NCBI GenBank assembly: GCA_030728325.1
Contig: JANQZT010000014.1
Span: 1-42,926 of the forward strand
From: Pontimonas sp.
GTDB taxonomy: Bacteria; Actinomycetota; Actinomycetes; Actinomycetales; Microbacteriaceae
Direction of reading: 5' to 3'
Length of the DNA stretch: 42,926 nt
The stretch's first letter is position 1. Every line of letters starts with the position of its first letter. A model generated the notes under the pieces. That model had not been told where the DNA came from. It saw only the letters and a list, made by a program, of their open reading frames with translations, and did no database searches. The position numbers and the translations under genes were made by a program. Shown here one piece after another: positions 23,327 through 31,837 of this stretch.

Positions 23327-24265
23327 GTGCCCTCTGGAAATCCCCTCACTCGCCTGCGTCTGAAGGCTCGAGGTCAGATTCTCACCATGCTCTCCGGTGA
23401 TCCAAATGGTGAACCGGACTGGGTGAAAGCCATCAGCGACGGCTCAGACCAGGGATACTTCGGTCCGGACTCCGCTGTGTGGCACGTCAATGGCGGCATC
23501 CCCGTCATTGTCGCTGGGGTTCGAGCGCTCTTGATGCAGACGTTGCACCCGGGCGCGATGGCCGGGGTCCACGACCATTCTCGGTATGCGAGCGACCCGA
23601 TTGGGCGCCTCTCGGGAACGGTCCGGTGGGTGGTGACGACAACGTTTGGATCCACTGACACGGTGGGGAACGAAACCTCTCGAGTGTCCAAGCTCCACAC
23701 TCGCGTGAAAGGCGAGTACCAACCGGGCAACCCACCGGAGACTTCGAAGGCCTACTCCGCCCACGATGAAGACCTGATTGCCTGGGTTCACGTGGTCTTC
23801 ACTGATGCGTTCCTCCGCGCTCACCGCGAGTGGGGCGACACGATTCCCACCGACCGCGAGGGCGAAAGTGGTGAAGACCGTTACGTCCGCGAGTGGGCGG
23901 AAGCAGGACGGCTCATGGGGATGACAAATCCTCCCACGTCAGTGGCAGAGCTCGAGCGTGCACTCGAGAATTTTCGCCCCGTCCTCCGAGCTGACGATCG
24001 CGTGAAGGAAGCGCTGAGATTCTTGACGAAACCCCCGCTCCCCCGGCTCGCACGACTGCCCTATTCCATCCTGGTGGGGGGAGCCATCGTCACGATTGAC
24101 CCTCAGTACCGAGAGATGTTGGGACTCAGAAAACCGTGGTGGCCAGCGTCTTTCCTGACCAGGCTCATGCTCGTCATCATCGGTCGAACCCTCGGAACAG
24201 AGTCCACCAGTAGACAACGCGCCCGTGAGCGCATCTCACGTCTTGCGGGAACTAGCTCTTACTGA
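23327..24265 (+). CDS. DUF2236 / MpaB-family oxygenase-like protein
   Basis: A 312-residue mainly helical protein of the DUF2236 family, which includes the fungal MpaB oxygenase and latex-clearing protein-like enzymes. GIPVIVAGVRALLMQTLHPGAMAGV and HSRYASDPIGRL are the conserved N-terminal motifs. AHDEDLIAWVHVVFTDAFL contains the His/Asp-rich core, with WVH and RAHREWG as likely haem- or metal-region residues. The family oxidises hydrophobic substrates; the substrate here is unknown. The start is GTG without a clear ribosome binding site. It is divergent from the CoADR-RHD unit, 66 bp away. Its stop overlaps the end of the FKBP gene by 7 bp. Confidence 0.88.
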   Translation: MPSGNPLTRLRLKARGQILTMLSGDPNGEPDWVKAISDGSDQGYFGPDSAVWHVNGGIPVIVAGVRALLMQTLHPGAMAGVHDHSRYASDPIGRLSGTVRWVVTTTFGSTDTVGNETSRVSKLHTRVKGEYQPGNPPETSKAYSAHDEDLIAWVHVVFTDAFLRAHREWGDTIPTDREGESGEDRYVREWAEAGRLMGMTNPPTSVAELERALENFRPVLRADDRVKEALRFLTKPPLPRLARLPYSILVGGAIVTIDPQYREMLGLRKPWWPASFLTRLMLVIIGRTLGTESTSRQRARERISRLAGTSSY

Positions 24266-25251
24266 ACGCCGAGAATGTCGACAACAAACACGATGGTGTC
24301 TGTTGCACCAATGGAGCCATCCGAGGTTCCCCCCGAGGGCCCATACCCGAGCTCCGGCGGGATGACAATAATCACCCGGGAGCCAACAGTCTGACCAATC
24401 AGACCATCACGGAATCCCGTAATGACTCCACCGGTCGGGAAGCTCGCAGGCTCGCCTCGTTCCCAACTCGAGTCGAAGACTTCTCCAGTGTTCCAGTTGA
24501 CGCCGTGGTAGTGAACGATGACGACGTCACCGCCACCCACCTCCACGCCATCGCCTTCAATGACGGTGGCCAGATCAAACTCACTCGGCACATCACCCTC
24601 GGGGATCGTCACTGTGGGGGCACCATCAGCGTCATAAGTCACACTGGGGAATCCTGCTGGCGGGTCGACAGGCTCACCCTCGATGCGATCCAGAGGGGGT
24701 GCGGGCGGTGGCTTAATTTCCACCACATCAACAATGAAGATCAAGGACTCCCCGGCACCTAGGCCAAACTCTGGTGCGCCGTCGGGGCCAAAGGCTTCTA
24801 GCGGCGGGATAAGGCCCGCCACTCGTGAACCCACGCTCGAGCAGGCTGCCGTCAGCGAGACGCCAACGAAATTCGGAGCATCGGTGTCGAGCGTCAACAC
24901 TGTTGGTGACACCTCCGTGTACCCAGACTCTTCGATCAGGTCACCGGTTGAGGCGTTGTAGAGCGAGTAATCAATCGACAAAATGTCGCCATCTTGAACC
25001 TCGGGACCATCACCCTCGATGATGACGGAGCGCTGAGTCACCACCGCAGATAGCGGAGCATCAAAGGTCACTGATGGAGTTGCACCGAACTCACCCGAAA
25101 TGGCAATCGATTCAACCTCAGCGCCACTGGGAGTGCAGCCTTCGGCCACAGCAAGGGCTTGCTCCACACTCTCTTCGGGCGCATCTGCGGCGCATCCAGC
25201 GAGAACGAGGAGACCCGAAAGGCCCAGGGCAACAGAGAGAGATTGCTTCAC
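24259..25251 (-). CDS. FKBP-type peptidyl-prolyl isomerase lipoprotein with two FKBP-like domains
   Basis: A secreted lipoprotein of 330 residues: signal peptide VKQSLSVALGLSGLLVLAGC with lipobox LAGC and Cys20 as the lipid anchor. Two FKBP-like domains follow. The first (about 70-190) is divergent and has lost the usual aromatic pocket residues. The second (about 235-330) is canonical, with VIVHYHGVNWNTGEVFDSSWERG and VIIVIPPELGYG. The protein should assist folding of exported proteins on the outer face of the membrane. The GTG at 25251 is preferred because the signal peptide starts there and AAAGG is 6 nt upstream; an ATG 60 bp earlier would put polar residues before the signal. Confidence 0.9.
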   Translation of the reverse strand: MKQSLSVALGLSGLLVLAGCAADAPEESVEQALAVAEGCTPSGAEVESIAISGEFGATPSVTFDAPLSAVVTQRSVIIEGDGPEVQDGDILSIDYSLYNASTGDLIEESGYTEVSPTVLTLDTDAPNFVGVSLTAACSSVGSRVAGLIPPLEAFGPDGAPEFGLGAGESLIFIVDVVEIKPPPAPPLDRIEGEPVDPPAGFPSVTYDADGAPTVTIPEGDVPSEFDLATVIEGDGVEVGGGDVVIVHYHGVNWNTGEVFDSSWERGEPASFPTGGVITGFRDGLIGQTVGSRVIIVIPPELGYGPSGGTSDGSIGATDTIVFVVDILGVQ

Positions 25252-25311
25252 CAGAAGCCTTTCGATGGGGTCGGAAGAACCAGCCCATCCTGACAGGTCT
25301 CCACTATGCAA

Positions 25312-25785
25312 TCAATCTGAGGTGGCCACCCGAGTCAAGGGCTCGTGGCGAACAGGGAAGTTGACCGAGTTGGCAATAAAGCACAGTTGACTCGCGCGAT
25401 GGTGAAGGTCTGGCACCACGGCGGGATCGCCCTCAGAAATCTCAATGTGGGGCCGAAGCGTCACCTCGGTCACGTGCCCAGAACCGTCCGGGCGGGTTTC
25501 CAGGATCCCCGACGCCTGGTCTTCGTAGTGTTCAACAATCACTCCAGCGGCTTGAGCGACGTGGAGAAAGCTCAGCATGTGGCATTGCGAGAGTGCCGCA
25601 ATCAAGAGCTCTTCCGGGTTCCACCGGGTGACATCACCGTGGAACGCTTTGTCGGAAGATCCTTGAATCTCCTGCTTACCGTCCGCGCGAATTACGTGCG
25701 CTCGTGAGTACGCCTTGTAGTCACTGGTGCCGGATCCCAAGTTCCCCATCCACAGGGTTTCCAGCGCAAAGTGATGGCGATTCAT
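25312..25785 (-). CDS. OsmC-family protein (second copy)
   Basis: A 157-residue OsmC-fold protein, distinct from the copy at 18.7 kb. The conserved Cys residues are in AALSQCHMLSFLHVA (near residue 68) and ASQLCFIANSV (near 133), and WNPEELLIAALSQCHML is the family signature. Members reduce organic peroxides through these two cysteines. The ATG follows TAGAGT by 6 nt, so it is probably leaderless. It lies divergent from gabT and 60 bp upstream of the FKBP gene on the same strand. Confidence 0.9.
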   Translation of the reverse strand: MNRHHFALETLWMGNLGSGTSDYKAYSRAHVIRADGKQEIQGSSDKAFHGDVTRWNPEELLIAALSQCHMLSFLHVAQAAGVIVEHYEDQASGILETRPDGSGHVTEVTLRPHIEISEGDPAVVPDLHHRASQLCFIANSVNFPVRHEPLTRVATSD

Positions 25786-25791
25786 GCTTCC

Positions 25792-25797
25792 ACTCTA
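25792..25797 (-). promoter_or_regulatory. Predicted -10 element of the second osmC-type gene (leaderless)
   Basis: TAGAGT ends 6 nt before the ATG at 25785. GGAAGC in the gap is too close to serve as a ribosome binding site. Confidence 0.45.
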
Positions 25798-25833
25798 GGC
25801 GCCCGTCGACCAGGAATTACAAGGTTCCAGGTC

Positions 25834-25839
25834 TACACT
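25834..25839 (+). promoter_or_regulatory. Predicted -10 element of gabT
   Basis: TACACT ends 8 nt before the gabT ATG. GAGGGG in the gap lies only 2 nt from the ATG, so leaderless or nearly leaderless initiation is more likely. Confidence 0.4.
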
Positions 25840-25847
25840 GAGGGGCT

Positions 25848-27188
25848 ATGACTGACACGCTTTCTCACGCACCCACCTCGAGCACCTCTGCTCGCATTGT
25901 CACCGAGATTCCCGGTCCTCGCTCGAAAGCAATGCACGAGCGCCGCGTCAAGACTGTGTCCGCGGGAGTTGCCGCGACCTTCCCCATTTACGCAGCCAGC
26001 GCCCACGACGCGGTCATCGAAGACGTTGATGGCAACCGCTTCATTGACTTCACCGGCGGTATCGGGGTGATGACCGTAGGTCACACCAACGACGCCGTGG
26101 TCCATGCCGTTGCCGATCAGGCCTCCAAGGTCACCCACACACTTTTTGCTGTAGCCGGGTACGAGCCCTACATCGAGGTCTGCGAGCTTCTCGCGAAGCA
26201 CACCCCCGGAAACTTCGCGAAGAAGTCCGTGCTCGTCAACTCTGGAGCCGAGGCTGTCGAAAACGCGGTCAAAATTGCCCGCAAGCACACGGGTCGCACC
26301 GAGGTTGCTGTGTTGCACCACGGGTACCACGGTCGCACCAATTTGACCTCCGCCATGAACTACAACATGCACCCCTACGGGACCGGTTTTGGTCCTCTCG
26401 CAGGCTCGGTGCACCACGCTCCCAACTCCTCTCCTTTCCACGATGGACTCTCCGGCGCTGAAGCGGCGGAGCGCACCATCACCTTCCTGGAGAAGCGCGT
26501 GGGGGCAAGCCAGATCGCGTGCCTCGTGGTGGAGCCTATTCAGGGTGAGGGAGGCTTCATTGTCCCCGCCGAGGGTTACCTCCAGGCACTAGTGGACTGG
26601 TGTCACGCGAATGGCATCGTCTATGTGTCTGACGAAGTACAGAGCGGAATGGCTCGCACCGGCGCCTATTTCGCCAGTGAGCACTTTGGTATTGAACCGG
26701 ACCTGGTGACGAGTGCTAAAGGCATCGGTGGCGGTATGCCAATCGCCGCAGTCACCGGACGTGCCGAGATTATGGATGCTTCTCACCCCGGTGGTTTGGG
26801 CGGAACATTCGGAGGAAACCCGGTCTCCTGCGCAGCAGTGGTCGCCGTGTTCTCCGAGGTCGACAAGCGCGGCCTCTTGAACGAGGCGAAGCGTGTAGAA
26901 AAGACACTCAAGCCAGCGCTTCTCGACCTTCAGGCTAAGTACCCGGTCATTGCCGATGTCCGAGGAATGGGAGCCATGCTCGCAATCGAGTTCATGGACC
27001 CCTCCACTGGAAAACCCGCTCCCGAGGTTGCCAAGGCTGTACAAACCCATGCTCTGCACGCTGGTGTCTTGATCCTCACTGCCGGAACTTTCGGCAACGT
27101 GCTGCGATTCCTGCCCCCCGTGGTCATCACAGACGACCAGCTTCTTGAAGCTGTCGCTGTGATGGATGACGCACTCGCCTCGCTCTAA
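25848..27188 (+). CDS. gabT: 4-aminobutyrate aminotransferase (class III)
   Basis: PLP-dependent transaminase of 446 residues converting 4-aminobutyrate and 2-oxoglutarate to succinate semialdehyde and glutamate. Class III motifs are present: DFTGGIGVMTVGH near the N-terminus, NSGAEAVENAVKIAR, HHGYHGRTNLT, the PLP-aspartate in GIVYVSDEVQSGMARTG, and the Schiff-base lysine in TSAKGIGGGMP near residue 292. The closest named relatives are GabT enzymes, but the exact amino donor is inferred. The downstream asparaginase gene overlaps its end by 23 bp, so the two are probably translated together. No gabD is seen in the window. Confidence 0.93.
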   Translation: MTDTLSHAPTSSTSARIVTEIPGPRSKAMHERRVKTVSAGVAATFPIYAASAHDAVIEDVDGNRFIDFTGGIGVMTVGHTNDAVVHAVADQASKVTHTLFAVAGYEPYIEVCELLAKHTPGNFAKKSVLVNSGAEAVENAVKIARKHTGRTEVAVLHHGYHGRTNLTSAMNYNMHPYGTGFGPLAGSVHHAPNSSPFHDGLSGAEAAERTITFLEKRVGASQIACLVVEPIQGEGGFIVPAEGYLQALVDWCHANGIVYVSDEVQSGMARTGAYFASEHFGIEPDLVTSAKGIGGGMPIAAVTGRAEIMDASHPGGLGGTFGGNPVSCAAVVAVFSEVDKRGLLNEAKRVEKTLKPALLDLQAKYPVIADVRGMGAMLAIEFMDPSTGKPAPEVAKAVQTHALHAGVLILTAGTFGNVLRFLPPVVITDDQLLEAVAVMDDALASL

Positions 27189-28164
27189 GCCAGTGGCTGC
27201 TGCGTGGCTTGGCGCCAACGACGGTGTCGTTGTCGCTGAGCTAGTGCGTGATGGCCACGTAGAGTCCCTTCATCACGGAGTACTCGCCGTTGTCGACCAC
27301 GAGGGAACAACGCTGCTGGAGCGGGGCAACCCCGACCCAATTGTGTATCCGCGCTCAACGCTGAAGCCCCTGCAAGCTCTCGCGGTTCTCGAGACTGGCA
27401 TTGCGCTCAGTTCCCTGAACCTCACACTGACCACTGCGAGCCACTCTGGATCCAGTAGACACCGCGACGCGGTCCTGGCATTTCTGCGCGCCTATGGACT
27501 TGAGGAGTCATCGTTGCAGTGCCCTCACGACTTGCCACTGGGGAGTGCTGAGCGAGCACAGTTCTTAGCCGAAGGCCACGAACCCAGCCGCCTCGCGATG
27601 AATTGCTCAGGCAAGCATGCTGGCTTCTTGGCTGCCTGCACTCATGCTGGCTACTCCACCGAGGACTATCTCAGCCTGGAGCACCCCCTCCAACGCAGCA
27701 TTACCGAGACCATTACCCGCTATGCCGAAGAGACCCCCACCTTCACCTCGCGAGATGGCTGTGGTGCACCGCTGCACGCACTCAGTCTTCGCGGGCTTGC
27801 CCGTGCCATCGCGAAGGTTGCCCATGCCGATACCCCCCACGAACAACAGTTGAACGCTGCTGTTCGAGACAACTCCTGGGCGATTGATGGCGAGGGCCGC
27901 GATAACACCGTGACCATCGAGACAGTGGGAGGAATCGCCAAGATTGGGTCCGAAGGTCTTGTCGTGATCGGAACCTCGTCAGGAGTTGCTGTGGCCGTGA
28001 AAATTCTGGACGGATCCATGAGGGCGACCTCACTGGTTGCGCTTTCCGCGCTGGAGAGCGTGGGCGCTATTTCCGCCGCAGATGCCTCTACTCTCAGTGA
28101 GCGCATGGCTCTCCCGGTGACCGGAGGTGACGCCATTATCGGGGGCTTACAAGTCCGGATATAG
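27166..28164 (+). CDS. L-asparaginase II family protein (PF06089 type)
   Basis: A 332-residue protein of the Asparaginase_II family, unrelated to E. coli AnsA/B, that hydrolyses asparagine to aspartate and ammonia. Motifs include SLHHGVLAVVDHEG, RSTLKPLQALAVLE, SHSGSSRHRDAVLAFL, MNCSGKHAGFLAAC and SRDGCGAPLHALSL. The ATG at 27166 lies inside the end of gabT in another frame. A GTG at 27193, 4 bp past the gabT stop, is equally possible; neither has a good ribosome binding site, so translation may depend on coupling. With gabT and the alanine dehydrogenase gene it suggests use of amino acids as nitrogen and carbon source. Confidence 0.92.
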   Translation: MTHSPRSKPVAAAWLGANDGVVVAELVRDGHVESLHHGVLAVVDHEGTTLLERGNPDPIVYPRSTLKPLQALAVLETGIALSSLNLTLTTASHSGSSRHRDAVLAFLRAYGLEESSLQCPHDLPLGSAERAQFLAEGHEPSRLAMNCSGKHAGFLAACTHAGYSTEDYLSLEHPLQRSITETITRYAEETPTFTSRDGCGAPLHALSLRGLARAIAKVAHADTPHEQQLNAAVRDNSWAIDGEGRDNTVTIETVGGIAKIGSEGLVVIGTSSGVAVAVKILDGSMRATSLVALSALESVGAISAADASTLSERMALPVTGGDAIIGGLQVRI

Positions 28165-28255
28165 TCTCAGAGGTGCAGGATTCCCAGCGATTCTGACCTG
28201 CTCTTACACGACGAAGTGTCGGGGCATCACATTCCCACAATTGAGGTGACACGTC

Positions 28256-29368
28256 ATGAAGATTTCGGTTATTCGCGAAATCAAGAACAACGAATTCCGA
28301 GTTGCAATGACCCCGGCAGGTGTGCGGGATCTTGTGACCGGTGGACATCAGGTCACTGTTGAAACTGGTGCAGGACTGGGCTCGGGAATTACCGACGAGG
28401 ACTATGTCGCTGAGGGCGCGAGCATCGCACCTAATGCCGCATCAGCCTGGAATTCCGCTGAGATGGTCGTCAAAGTCAAAGAACCCATCGCGAGCGAGTA
28501 TCAGTATTTCCGCTCGGATCTCCTGCTCTTCACCTACCTCCACCTCGCGGCGGAGCCCGAGCTGACCCAAGCACTCCTAGACGCGGGCACGACTTCCATC
28601 GCCTACGAGACAGTGCAAGGCCCCACCGGAGGCCTTCCTTTGCTTGCTCCCATGAGTGAGGTTGCAGGCCGACTCTCGTCCATCGTGGGTGCTGCCACCC
28701 TCCTGAAGCCAGCCGGTGGCATGGGGCTGCTCGTTCCCGGTGTCCCCGGAACGAGGCCCGCCAACGTCGTCGTTCTCGGTGGTGGAGTGGCCGGGACAAA
28801 CGCAGTGTCTGTCGCAGTGGGGCTCGGAGCCGAGGTCACGGTCCTCGACACAAACCTTCAGCGCCTGAAAGAGCTTGATGCTCTCTATGCCGGGCGCATC
28901 AAGACTGCAGCCTCCAACTCTCTCGAAATTGAGCGGGCCTGTCTCGCCGCTGATCTCGTCATTGGCTCGGTCTTGATTCCAGGAGCGAAAGCCCCCAAGC
29001 TCGTCTCGCTTGACCTGGTCTCGCGAATGAAGCCCGGAAGTGTCCTGGTCGACATCGCAGTGGACCAGGGTGGGTGCTTCGAAGGTTCCAAGCCCACCAC
29101 TCACGCTGACCCAACCTTCCAGGTTCACAACAGCACCTACTACTGCGTCGCCAACATGCCAGGGGCTGTGCCCCAAACTTCCACGGTCGCTCTCACCAAC
29201 GCCACGATGCGCTACGTCAACGCTCTGGCCAATAAAGGCTGGAAGAAGGCGTTGTCCGAGGACGCCGGGTTGGCCTTGGGGTTGAACACTGACGCCGGCA
29301 TTTTGACCAACGAAGCTGTGGGTGTTGCTCACGGAATTGACGCGGTCACGCCTTCCACCAGGCTCTAG
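28256..29368 (+). CDS. ald: Alanine dehydrogenase
   Basis: NAD-dependent enzyme of 370 residues that interconverts alanine with pyruvate and ammonia. The N-terminus IREIKNNEFRVAMTPAGV carries the substrate-binding Arg. VKVKEP contains the catalytic-region Lys, TYLHLAAEPELTQALL follows, and the NAD motif VLGGGVAGTNAVSVAVGLGA lies near residue 173. The C-terminal VHNSTYYCVANMPGAVPQTST is highly typical. GAGGTG (28243-28248) is a good ribosome binding site 7 nt before the ATG. It is separated by 91 bp from the asparaginase gene and may have its own promoter there. Its end overlaps the convergent ATPase gene by 23 bp. Confidence 0.97.
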   Translation: MKISVIREIKNNEFRVAMTPAGVRDLVTGGHQVTVETGAGLGSGITDEDYVAEGASIAPNAASAWNSAEMVVKVKEPIASEYQYFRSDLLLFTYLHLAAEPELTQALLDAGTTSIAYETVQGPTGGLPLLAPMSEVAGRLSSIVGAATLLKPAGGMGLLVPGVPGTRPANVVVLGGGVAGTNAVSVAVGLGAEVTVLDTNLQRLKELDALYAGRIKTAASNSLEIERACLAADLVIGSVLIPGAKAPKLVSLDLVSRMKPGSVLVDIAVDQGGCFEGSKPTTHADPTFQVHNSTYYCVANMPGAVPQTSTVALTNATMRYVNALANKGWKKALSEDAGLALGLNTDAGILTNEAVGVAHGIDAVTPSTRL

Positions 29369-31748
29369 TTGTCAGCTCGAACCTGTCCTTCCGCCACACC
29401 AGGAGGACCGGTTCGGGGATCGGCAGTGGAGGCGGGTGAATACGTCCCAAGGTCGCTCCGCGCATATCGCTGGGGCTTACGCCATCGAGAATGATGTCGC
29501 TCCGATCCGCAACCTCATGCCAGCGTCGCGCCAATTCCTCCGGTGATAGCACGAGCGCAATGGGTGCTCCAGCCCAGGATTCGGGGGACCGAGTAATGAC
29601 ACAGGCGCCACTGTCGGGAATGAGGCGAGGACTCGCTTCCTCTACCAACGCCACAGCTCCACGAGCTATCTGGAGCGTTTCTTCGCGGTAGCGCGCACGC
29701 CCCGGGATAGTTGACGCCACCCCGCCCAACACCTCCCTCACCTCAGCCTTTGCCACTGCCAACACGATCGTGTCCTCGGCCACGCGAGCTACTGCTCGCT
29801 GGTGTCGCGAGTTGGGTTTCATCGACATCAGCAGTGGTGACCGGCAGCTCTGCAGCAACTCGAGGAGAACATGTGCTCCCTCTTCTCCCGCCAGGGTGAG
29901 GGTGAAATCGAGGTCATCAAGCACGATTGCCCCCTCCCCCGGGCCATGCGTCCACCAGAACCAGAGCAGGAAGGGGTGCTGCGGGGCACGGATGACCTCC
30001 GTCCTCATGCTGGCAAGCGTGTGGAGTGCTGTTGTCTTTCCACTCCCCGCATCCCCTACTACGAGGCACGACGCCGGTGGGGCGTCTTCTCGACCAAGAG
30101 CTCGATGAATTCCCGCGGGAACATCATCGACGAGACCCCAGCTCTCCGCTGTGATCGCTACCTCCTGGGGTAGAGGATCTGCCCAGACTCGCCAGGGAGA
30201 GCGTTCTCCCGGTGAAGCAGGCTCGTCGGCGCGAGCAACACTGTGGAGGGCTGGCTTCAGGGATGCTCCGGCAAGAATTACCTCCCCCGGTGCAAGGTGT
30301 CGAACCTTGTCGCGCAAAGAGACGGTGAGGTCGGGAATCCAGGAGAGTGCATCTGCTTCGTCGATGACCCTTCCGCAGATACGGAGGGAAATATTGGCCA
30401 TCATGGCGTTGGAGAGAGCACCCGTCACCCGTTGGGTGGAGAGGATGACGTGAACACCCAGAGACCGCCCTCTGGCCAACACATCTGACAGCGCAGCGGG
30501 AAACTCCGGAAAGTTGGTGAGTAGCCAGGCGGCCTCATCAATCACCACGACCAGGCGAGGCAGCGGCACCTCCTGGGCCACCTCCGAAATGTCGGAAACA
30601 CCGTGGGTGTGGAGGATTCTCTCTCGTCGCAAGAGCTCTGAGTGCAATCCCACAAGCGCGCGGGACGCTCCCTCCCCGTCCATGTCGGTAATGGACCCGA
30701 TTGTGTGGGGAAGGCCCTGGAGTGTGCGCAAACCTGCTCCACCTTTGAAATCAATCAGCACGCACACCAGAGACTCGGGCGGATACCGCCGGGCGAGGCT
30801 TTGCACTAGCGCAGTCACGGTCACACTTTTGCCACTGCCCGTCGCTCCCCAGACCACAGCATGGGGGCCCTCTCGGACGAGATCCCACTGTGGCGAGTTC
30901 GGGGACAGGGAGCACCAGAGTGTCTTTCGTGGACTCTCCTCGCGTGAAACGTCCTCGCTCCGCATCTCCTCGAGTGCGCCACAGTGGCGGAGAATCCAGT
31001 GCGCTTGTGCGATGGAGAGTTGATCGGGAAGCGTGGAAAACGACGTCACTCCGGTTGACCGGACCTCCACCGTCGGGTGAGGGCCAGCCACGATCACGAC
31101 GGCACAGTCCTCGGGGACATCCTCCAGTGTGGCTACCCAGTGGGCATCCGATAATCCCGTCACGGAGTGCGGAAGCTCCCCGCGGGTATCAAGACGAAGA
31201 GTTCCAGCCCCCGCCAGGGCCCAAGTCACCGCGATTGTCCGCCACAGCCCTACCCAAGACTCATCACCCACGAGGGTGATGCTCTGATGAGGATCCACGA
31301 CGCTGGGCATCCCGGCCATCCCTGGTGTCCCCCAGAGTGCGTGCCCCTCGGGAAAGTGTGCCCACCCCAGCCCGATTCGGCAGCCATGCTCGAGCAGCGC
31401 CGATCGTCGCCACAGCGGTTGTGAGGTGGCCTCCAGGATGGAGGGACGGAGCGCAAGAGCTCGAGCCTTCTCGCGGGAGCGAATATCCGAGACTTCCTGC
31501 TCGTACTGTGCCTTCGCTTCTGAATATTCGTCGAGCTCGCGCTTTCTCACCCGCGAGGCTTGGCGGCGGGATTCATACCAACTGCCCACAACCATGGCAG
31601 GGCCCAGTAAACCCATGATGAGCGCAAGAACCTGCTGGAAGATCACGGACATCACCAGAGCCAGGATTAACGGGGTCACCGCAGCGATCCAGGGCAGGGG
31701 TGCTGGGGTGAGGGGAGCCGGAGGCTTCGGAACCTGAAGGGTGGGCAC
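29346..31748 (-). CDS. FtsK/SpoIIIE-domain ATPase, EssC/EccC-like, two P-loops
   Basis: An 800-residue membrane ATPase. Two adjacent membrane helices (residues 20-36 and 38-56) are followed by an Arg/Lys-rich coiled segment, as in EssC/EccC of type VII secretion. The first ATPase domain has Walker A GATGSGKS (301-308) and Walker B VVVIDE (400-405), with the FtsK-like FKGGAGLRTLQGLPH. The second has GDAGSGKT (565-572) and a weaker Walker B AIVLDD (607-612). EccC/EssC usually have three such domains, so this one is shorter. FHA/zinc-ribbon protein is encoded just upstream. No WXG100 or other Esx genes are visible, so secretion is only one possibility; DNA or peptide pumping are others. Confidence 0.88.
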   Translation of the reverse strand: MPTLQVPKPPAPLTPAPLPWIAAVTPLILALVMSVIFQQVLALIMGLLGPAMVVGSWYESRRQASRVRKRELDEYSEAKAQYEQEVSDIRSREKARALALRPSILEATSQPLWRRSALLEHGCRIGLGWAHFPEGHALWGTPGMAGMPSVVDPHQSITLVGDESWVGLWRTIAVTWALAGAGTLRLDTRGELPHSVTGLSDAHWVATLEDVPEDCAVVIVAGPHPTVEVRSTGVTSFSTLPDQLSIAQAHWILRHCGALEEMRSEDVSREESPRKTLWCSLSPNSPQWDLVREGPHAVVWGATGSGKSVTVTALVQSLARRYPPESLVCVLIDFKGGAGLRTLQGLPHTIGSITDMDGEGASRALVGLHSELLRRERILHTHGVSDISEVAQEVPLPRLVVVIDEAAWLLTNFPEFPAALSDVLARGRSLGVHVILSTQRVTGALSNAMMANISLRICGRVIDEADALSWIPDLTVSLRDKVRHLAPGEVILAGASLKPALHSVARADEPASPGERSPWRVWADPLPQEVAITAESWGLVDDVPAGIHRALGREDAPPASCLVVGDAGSGKTTALHTLASMRTEVIRAPQHPFLLWFWWTHGPGEGAIVLDDLDFTLTLAGEEGAHVLLELLQSCRSPLLMSMKPNSRHQRAVARVAEDTIVLAVAKAEVREVLGGVASTIPGRARYREETLQIARGAVALVEEASPRLIPDSGACVITRSPESWAGAPIALVLSPEELARRWHEVADRSDIILDGVSPSDMRGATLGRIHPPPLPIPEPVLLVWRKDRFELTTRAWWKA

Positions 31749-31754
31749 CGCGGC

Positions 31755-31760
31755 AGTACA
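31755..31760 (-). promoter_or_regulatory. Predicted -10 element of the EssC-like ATPase gene
   Basis: TGTACT ends 6 nt before the GTG start at 31748, with no ribosome binding site. Weak match to consensus; it would give the ATPase gene its own leaderless transcript downstream of two hairpins. Confidence 0.3.
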
Positions 31761-31798
31761 GCATGACGCTCGAGGGCTTCAGGCATTCCCCGCCATCG

Positions 31799-31814
31799 CC
31801 TGAGAAAACTCAGG
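31799..31814 (-). terminator. Hairpin 2 of a tandem pair between the FHA and ATPase genes
   Basis: CCTGAG/CTCAGG form a perfect 6-bp stem around a 4-nt loop (TTTT on the minus strand). It directly abuts the hairpin at 31815-31834. No U-tract follows. Confidence 0.4.
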
Positions 31815-31834
31815 TGTCCCCAGGAGTGGGGACA
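31815..31834 (-). terminator. Hairpin 1 of a tandem pair between the FHA and ATPase genes
   Basis: TGTCCCC/GGGGACA form a perfect 7-bp stem with a 6-nt loop, 3 nt past the FHA stop codon. With the adjoining second hairpin it could terminate the FHA transcript or partly attenuate read-through into the ATPase gene. Confidence 0.5.
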
Positions 31835-31837
31835 GCT

